Shown one piece after another: positions 23,829 to 27,025 of a stretch of 27,025 bases of DNA. The translations under genes and the position numbers were made by a program. The DNA comes from CALHVX01 sp038757945. GTDB lineage: Bacteria; Pseudomonadota; Gammaproteobacteria; Pseudomonadales; Azotimanducaceae. Under the pieces are notes generated by a model. That model saw nothing but the letters and a program-made list of their open reading frames with translations, searched no databases and was not told the DNA's origin. Positions within the stretch are counted from its first letter, which is position 1, and each line of letters opens with the position of its first letter. The DNA lies in NCBI GenBank assembly GCA_038757945.1, contig JBCDGJ010000061.1:1-27025 (forward strand). Reading direction: 5' to 3'.

Positions 23829-24501
23829 GCTTGAACCGTTAGACGATTTTGCTGCCGGCATCGTGCTGGCTTCTGCCTCGCCGCGCCGGAGGGCGCTGCT
23901 GGAAAGCGTCGGCCTCCCGATCCGAGTGCGCCCCGTTGATGTCGACGAAGCCGTGCTGCCGGAGGAGGCCGCTGGGCCCTATGTCGAGCGGGTTGCCCGG
24001 GCCAAGGGACGCATGGCGCGCCGGCGCGATGGGGGGTGGCTCGGTGGGGGCCCTGGTGGGCGCGAACAGCGCGCTCTGATTGCTGCTGATACCACGGTCT
24101 CGATAGACAATCTCATTCTCGGCAAGCCAGCTTCTGTTCAGGAAGCGCGATCGATGCTTCTGCGAATGGCCGGGCGCCGGCACGTCGTGCTGACGGCCGT
24201 GTACGCAGCGACCGCCGCTGCCGAAGCGCTAGAGGTCGATCGCTCCGAGATTGAATTCAGGTCTCTGACCGAAGCGGAGATAGAGGCGTACATTGCCACC
24301 GGCGAGCCGTTCGACAAGGCTGGCGGCTATGGCATTCAGGGCTACGGCGGCACGTTCGTCAGCTGGCTGTCCGGCACCTTCAGCGGCGTCGCTGGATTGC
24401 CGCTGGCGCGGCTCGAGACGCTGCTGCGACGATTGGCGATCGACCCCTGGGGGCTGCGTCGCAGCGCTCGTGAAGCAGGATCTGACGTCAGCGACCGTTG
24501 A
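23821..24501 (+). CDS. maf: Maf family nucleotide pyrophosphatase (dTTP/UTP type)
   Basis: A 226-residue Maf protein. IVLASASPRRRALLESVG (14-31) is the N-terminal signature, AADTTVS holds the catalytic D90, LGKP follows at 100-103, and EPFDKAGGYGIQGYGG with SGTFSGVAGLPL marks the YhdE-like dTTP/UTP branch. It hydrolyses non-canonical or excess nucleoside triphosphates. TTG 23821 overlaps the end of mreD by eight bases; GTG 23863 would start directly at VLASASPRR but has no ribosome binding site either. A glycine-rich insert (GGWLGGGPGGRE, about 71-82) before the catalytic strand lengthens it relative to the usual 190-200 residues, and a C-terminal tail adds more. Confidence 0.88.
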   Translation: MTELEPLDDFAAGIVLASASPRRRALLESVGLPIRVRPVDVDEAVLPEEAAGPYVERVARAKGRMARRRDGGWLGGGPGGREQRALIAADTTVSIDNLILGKPASVQEARSMLLRMAGRRHVVLTAVYAATAAAEALEVDRSEIEFRSLTEAEIEAYIATGEPFDKAGGYGIQGYGGTFVSWLSGTFSGVAGLPLARLETLLRRLAIDPWGLRRSAREAGSDVSDR

Positions 24502-24558
24502 GCTGCCGGTACGGCGCTCGGGGTTCGATCATCGATAGACGCGGTAAGGCAGAGCAGT

Positions 24559-26073
24559 ATGACCGAACAACTTCTGATCAATGTCAGTGATTTCGAAACG
24601 CGGGTTGCGCTGCTGGACGGCAACAGCGTGCAGGAAGTCCATCTGGCTCGAGCAAATAACTACTCCCTGACCGGCAACATCTATCTCGGACGCGTCGAGC
24701 GGGTCATTCCGGGGATGCAGGCGGCCTTTGTCGACGTCGGGCTGGAGCGGCCAGGATTCCTGCACGCGAGCGACATCGTCAAACGGCGGGACCTCGATGC
24801 GGGGCAGGAGAACGGTGCTGCCGAGCCTCTGCAGGACATACGCTCGCTGCTCCGCACCGGCCAGGAAATCATGGTGCAGATCGCCAAGGATCCGATTTCC
24901 AGCAAGGGCGCGCGGCTCACCACACAGGTCGCGATCGCGAGCCGGTACCTGGTGCTGACGCCGTTTACCGATCACATCGGCATTTCGCAGCGGATCGAGC
25001 AGGACGAGGAACGGGAACGCCTGCGGGCGCTGATCGACTGCGAGCGGGAGAAACAGCAGAGCGCTACCGGTTTCATCGCGCGAACCGCTGCCGATGGCTC
25101 CGATACCGAGACCATTGCCCGAAGCATGCACATTCTGTCGCGGATGTGGGATCGGGTACTCCGCAACCGCCACGGGGTCAGCTGCCCGGGTGTCGTGTAC
25201 CAGGAGCTGCCGATGCACATCCGCATCGTGCGCGATCTCGCCACGGCCCGCCTCGGCGACATTCTGATCGATCACGATCCGACCTTCGGCCGCGTACGGG
25301 ACTTTGTTAAAGAGTTTCTTCCCGATGCGAGCGACGTCGTCAAGCTCTACAGCGGGCAGCGACCGCTGTTCGAACGCTACGGCGTGGAGGAGGAAATCGA
25401 GCGCGCTCTGCAGAGCCAGGTGCCGCTGAAGAGCGGGGGTTACCTGGTGATCGAGCAGACCGAAGCGATGGTCACCATCGACATCAACACGGGAAAGTTC
25501 CTCGGCTCGAGCACGCTGGAGGAAACCGTATTCCGCACCAACCTGGAAGCGGCGCAGGCGATCCCGCGACAGCTCAGGCTACGCAACCTTGGCGGCATCA
25601 TCGTCATCGATTTCATTGACATGATGGAAGAGGACCATCGGCGGCAGGTGTTGCGTGCGCTGGAGCGCGCCTGCGAGCAGGATTCGGCCCGGGTTCAGAT
25701 CGAAGGTTTCAGCAGCCTGGGGCTGGTGCAGATGAGCCGCAAGCGAACCCGGGAAAGCCTGGCGCAGCAGCTCTGCGAACCCTGCGAACGGTGCGCGGGC
25801 ACCGGCCTGACGCGGACTGCGGCGACAACCTGCGCCGAGATTTTCCGCGCCATCATCCAGGACGCGGACGGTCGGTCGCTGGATGCGGATCCCGGGAGCG
25901 GCGAGTACCTGATCCGCGCATCGGAAAACGTGGTTGACCGCCTGCTCGATGAGGACTCCGATACGCTCGGGCACCTGGCCCGCCTGGTGGGTCGCGAGAT
26001 GCGCATGCAGGTTGAACCCGGCTACGGTCCCGGACAGTTCGATCTGGCGCTGATCCAGGGGGTTCGGCGGTGA
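24559..26073 (+). CDS. rng: Ribonuclease G
   Basis: A 504-residue RNase E/G family endoribonuclease. The S1 RNA-binding domain (about 36-130) starts SLTGNIYLGRVERVIPGMQAAFVDVGLERPGFLHASDI. The DNase I-like catalytic domain carries metal ligands D308 (TIDINTGKF) and D351 (IVIDFIDM), and the zinc-link region has C406, C409 and C412 (LCEPCERCAGTG). It lacks the long C-terminal scaffold of RNase E. It matures 16S rRNA 5' ends and degrades selected mRNAs. ATG 24559 has a purine-rich GGTAAGG upstream. Position after maf is the standard gammaproteobacterial order. Confidence 0.96.
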   Translation: MTEQLLINVSDFETRVALLDGNSVQEVHLARANNYSLTGNIYLGRVERVIPGMQAAFVDVGLERPGFLHASDIVKRRDLDAGQENGAAEPLQDIRSLLRTGQEIMVQIAKDPISSKGARLTTQVAIASRYLVLTPFTDHIGISQRIEQDEERERLRALIDCEREKQQSATGFIARTAADGSDTETIARSMHILSRMWDRVLRNRHGVSCPGVVYQELPMHIRIVRDLATARLGDILIDHDPTFGRVRDFVKEFLPDASDVVKLYSGQRPLFERYGVEEEIERALQSQVPLKSGGYLVIEQTEAMVTIDINTGKFLGSSTLEETVFRTNLEAAQAIPRQLRLRNLGGIIVIDFIDMMEEDHRRQVLRALERACEQDSARVQIEGFSSLGLVQMSRKRTRESLAQQLCEPCERCAGTGLTRTAATTCAEIFRAIIQDADGRSLDADPGSGEYLIRASENVVDRLLDEDSDTLGHLARLVGREMRMQVEPGYGPGQFDLALIQGVRR

Positions 26074-26121
26074 CCGGCTCGAGGCGTCGGTCGGCGCTCG
26101 CGCGCCGCGGCTGAGACTGCG

Positions 26122-27025
26122 ATGCTGGCCGGCAGTGCACGCCTGCTCTGGACCCTTCTGCGCTGGCTGACGGTGCTGCTCGCGTTGACGTTGCTGGCGC
26201 TGCGAATCGGCCTGCACTACGTCGACGACGAGCAGGCGAACGGCGTCGTCGGGTTGGTGGTGCCGAACAACGCAGTGAAGGTCTCCGGTATCCGCGCGGA
26301 CTGGCGCGGCTGGAATCCGCAGCTCCGGTTCGACGTCGTTCGGTTCGGCGAAAGCAGTATTGATGGGCTGCAGCTCGAGCTGGCGGTCTTCGAAAGCCTG
26401 CTGCGGCGGAAGCTGGTGCTCGCTGCTGCGTCCGGACGAGCGATGACGATGGTCCTGGCACGCACCGAGTCCGGCCGCTGGGGTCTGGCCGGCATGCCGC
26501 CGCCGGCAGACTTCGACTGGCGCGCGATGCTCTGGCACAGCAATACGCTGGCGGCTCAGGGCATGTTGCGCTGGCGAGGTGCCGCGGCCGACGGTGGGGA
26601 TGCGGAGCTCGGCGTGCGCCTGCTGGCACGGAATCCCGACGAGCAGCATCGTTTTCGGATTGAGCTGACGGCTCAGGACTGTCCAGTGGCGCGGTGTCGG
26701 ATGACGCTGGCGCTGGCCCACGATGCGGCCACGGCCGCGCCCGGATCCATCGACTACCTGGCGGTTCGTGCGGTCGATGGTCCTCTGGCACTGCCAACCG
26801 CGCTGACGCGCGATGTGCCGGTGCGCATTCAGGAGTTGCTGCTGGTGCAGGGTCGCCATCCCGGGAAGGGCTCGTCTGCGGCTCCGCCTCCTTCCAGCGA
26901 GAGCGCGGCTCCGCCTCCCTTGATGAAGAACGCGGTTCCGCCCCCCTTGATGAAGAACGCGGCTCCGCCTCCCTTGATGAAGAACGCGGCTCCGCCTCCC
27001 TTGATGAAGAACGCGGCTCCGCCTC
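26122..27025 (+). CDS. yhdP: YhdP-like AsmA-family protein, N-terminal part, runs off window
   Basis: The frame is open from ATG 26122 to the right edge, about 301 codons. It begins with a short cytoplasmic stretch and a membrane helix (about 9-28), followed by VKVSGIRADWRGWNPQLRFDVVRF (53-76), which matches the start of YhdP/TIGR02099 proteins, where a VEAS-x-LSASW-type strand opens the long lipid-transport groove. Position directly after rng supports the call. E. coli YhdP helps carry phospholipid to the outer membrane. From codon 253 the frame enters a 27-base tandem repeat coding APPPLMKNA-type units, which is not a known part of the family. Whether normal YhdP sequence resumes beyond the edge is not visible. 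Confidence 0.75.
   Translation, partial: MLAGSARLLWTLLRWLTVLLALTLLALRIGLHYVDDEQANGVVGLVVPNNAVKVSGIRADWRGWNPQLRFDVVRFGESSIDGLQLELAVFESLLRRKLVLAAASGRAMTMVLARTESGRWGLAGMPPPADFDWRAMLWHSNTLAAQGMLRWRGAAADGGDAELGVRLLARNPDEQHRFRIELTAQDCPVARCRMTLALAHDAATAAPGSIDYLAVRAVDGPLALPTALTRDVPVRIQELLLVQGRHPGKGSSAAPPPSSESAAPPPLMKNAVPPPLMKNAAPPPLMKNAAPPPLMKNAAPP
26878..27025 (+). repeat. 27-base tandem repeat inside the yhdP-like frame
   Basis: Five full 27-base units (26878-26904, 26905-26931, 26932-26958, 26959-26985, 26986-27012) and 13 bases of a sixth reach the window edge. The first unit shares only its first half with the others; units 2, 4 and 5 are identical, and unit 3 differs at two bases. The period is nine codons, so the frame stays open, each unit reading AAPPPLMKN. 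The unit is also open in the third forward frame and all three reverse frames, so the open frame alone is not evidence of protein-level selection. Confidence 0.95.

Noticed and set aside
26073..26121. A GTG overlapping the rng stop as a start for the next gene.
   Set aside because: That frame reaches a TGA after 14 codons; the YhdP-like sequence begins at ATG 26122.
25579..26859. A 426-codon minus-strand open frame across rng and the start of yhdP.
   Set aside because: Antisense composition (many Gln, His and Arg), no motif, and it covers the RNase G catalytic region.
26878..27025. CRISPR array.
   Set aside because: The units are directly adjacent 27-base copies with no unique spacers and lie inside an open coding frame.

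Overview
The window looks like a chromosome segment of a GC-rich gammaproteobacterium. The best evidence is the right third, where gatC-gatA-gatB runs leftward and mreB-mreC-mreD-maf-rng-yhdP runs rightward from a shared intergenic region, the order seen in Pseudomonas and relatives. A DUF6316 protein, a YiaD-type OmpA lipoprotein and a GcvR-like ACT protein fit the same group. Genus and family cannot be set from sequence alone.

Left (1-6420): a surface-polysaccharide locus, visibly poorer in GC than the rest. Two homologous polysaccharide pyruvyl transferase genes lie at its left end, one running off the left edge on the minus strand and one complete on the plus strand, with an FkbM-type methyltransferase and about 470 bases of non-coding DNA between them. 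Facing them is a tightly packed minus-strand operon of two family 2 glycosyltransferases, then an ABC-2 permease, then its ATPase. Together these could make, modify and export a glycan to the cell surface.

Middle (6421-17866): after a 480-base gap come an OmpA-like lipoprotein and a UDP-sulfoquinovose synthase (sqdB). Next is a minus-strand pair of a single-chain glycyl-tRNA synthetase and a double-ACT protein, with overlapping stop and start. A DUF6316 gene is followed by an acyl-CoA synthetase, an SDR oxidoreductase and a DUF1499 membrane protein. On the minus strand a Zn-ribbon/OB-fold protein, an SCP2-type thiolase and a YfcE-type phosphoesterase follow one another. A two-CBS-domain protein closes this part. 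The acyl-CoA synthetase, SDR, thiolase and OB-fold protein suggest breakdown of a CoA-activated lipid or sterol-like substrate.

Right (17975-27025): the GatCAB amidotransferase for Asn-tRNA and/or Gln-tRNA formation, then cell-shape genes mreBCD, the nucleotide pyrophosphatase maf, RNase G and the start of a yhdP-like AsmA-family gene. Two oddities stand out. mreC appears to start at an ATT codon just after a strong ribosome binding site partly held in a hairpin, and the yhdP-like frame runs into a 27-base in-frame tandem repeat that continues past the window edge. No tRNA, rRNA, CRISPR array or insertion sequence was recognised.
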